Shown one piece after another: positions 63,785 through 64,000 of a stretch of DNA of 64,000 nt. Source of the DNA: Beta vulgaris subsp. vulgaris (taxonomy: Eukaryota > Streptophyta > Magnoliopsida > Caryophyllales > Amaranthaceae); assembly GCF_026745355.1 (NCBI RefSeq), contig NC_079206.1, positions 13,562,279-13,626,278 on the forward strand, written 5' to 3'. The notes beneath the pieces are model-generated. The model did not search any database, was not told the DNA's origin, and worked only from the letters and a program-made list of their open reading frames with translations. The first letter of the stretch is position 1; every line of letters begins with the position of its first letter. The translations under genes were made by a program, and so were the position numbers.

Positions 63785-64000
63785 TAATATATTAAGGGGA
63801 TAAAGTATCCATAAGTATATAAGGTGCAACTTCAGTAGGAATACGACATTCTCACCTTTGCTCAATATCAAAAGGTACAATTCTAGCAAGATTATGAGCA
63901 ACACTATTTCTATTCCTACAAACATGAAACCAAGACACAAATACGAACGTGACCACCAAGCTTGAACACAACGAGTAGCAGACGACCAAAGAACACCACC
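63785..64000 (-). pseudogene. LINE ORF2 RNase H, C-terminal end, cut by the window edge
   Basis: On the minus strand the sequence reads SWFHVCRNRNSVAHNLARIV, then PFDIEQR, a TGA stop, and ECRIPTEVAPYILMDTLSP with a final stop. The N-VAHNLAR motif and the APYILMDTLS tail are characteristic of the C-terminus of plant LINE RNase H (RVT_3) proteins. Relatives have Trp where the TGA stands, so a TGG-to-TGA change is likely. The rest of the element lies beyond 64000. The 84-codon frame at 63686-63940 is in the wrong phase. Confidence 0.75.

Overview
The window looks like intergenic DNA from a large, repeat-rich flowering-plant nuclear genome, probably a eudicot. It is AT-rich and I found no intact host gene, rRNA or tRNA. 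Every recognisable coding region belongs to a transposable element, and almost all are broken by frameshifts, stops or later insertions. The exception is one open 492-codon frame of unknown function inside a LINE. I cannot name the species.

Layout. 1-1577: AT-rich DNA with a (TA)n tract and a small Tourist-like MITE. 1578-12232: a minus-strand Ty3/gypsy chromovirus (Tekay-like) with 2.6-3.0 kb LTRs and a TAAGG target duplication; its left LTR carries a small hAT element. 12808-13307: a Stowaway MITE and a Helitron 3' end. 13336-17483: a nearly complete but dead hAT transposon with another hAT element inside its coding region. 17981-20445: a Helitron helicase relic split by a PIF/Harbinger element, which is itself split by a hAT element. 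23103-26273: a CACTA-like element carrying a 1570-bp solo LTR. 27043-28411: CACTA-type ends with a palindromic array, abutting a second helicase relic. 29789-32438: a non-autonomous Helitron. 32497-39067: two Mutator-type elements, a Stowaway, a Tourist-like MITE, a TRIM and a mariner-like element. 39988-49541: a PIF/Harbinger transposon with a Myb-like relic and transposase relic, invaded by a 5.8-kb LINE, a Stowaway and a hAT element, with its right end duplicated in tandem. 50272-55568: a minus-strand Ty1/copia element with ~135-bp LTRs. 56874-59691: two hAT elements around a minisatellite. 60844-62758: microsatellites, a MITE, a truncated Mutator-type end and a Helitron end. 63785-64000: the 3' part of another LINE, cut by the window edge.

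The main pattern is a set of six non-autonomous hAT elements. Each has a TIR starting TAGGG, TAGAG, TAATG or CAATG, an 8-bp target duplication, and inverted arrays of one short motif that differs between families (GGCCCG, GGCTCG, GGGTCC, GGATCGTA, GGTTTGCGGT). The two GGCTCG copies also contain repeated modules on the minus strand: a box like the plant snRNA upstream sequence element (GTCCCACATCG), followed 30-33 nt later by a TATA-like box. That spacing is close to the Pol II snRNA promoter architecture. I consider this the most unusual signal here. The nesting also gives a relative time order, with several insertions confirmed by empty sites inside the window.
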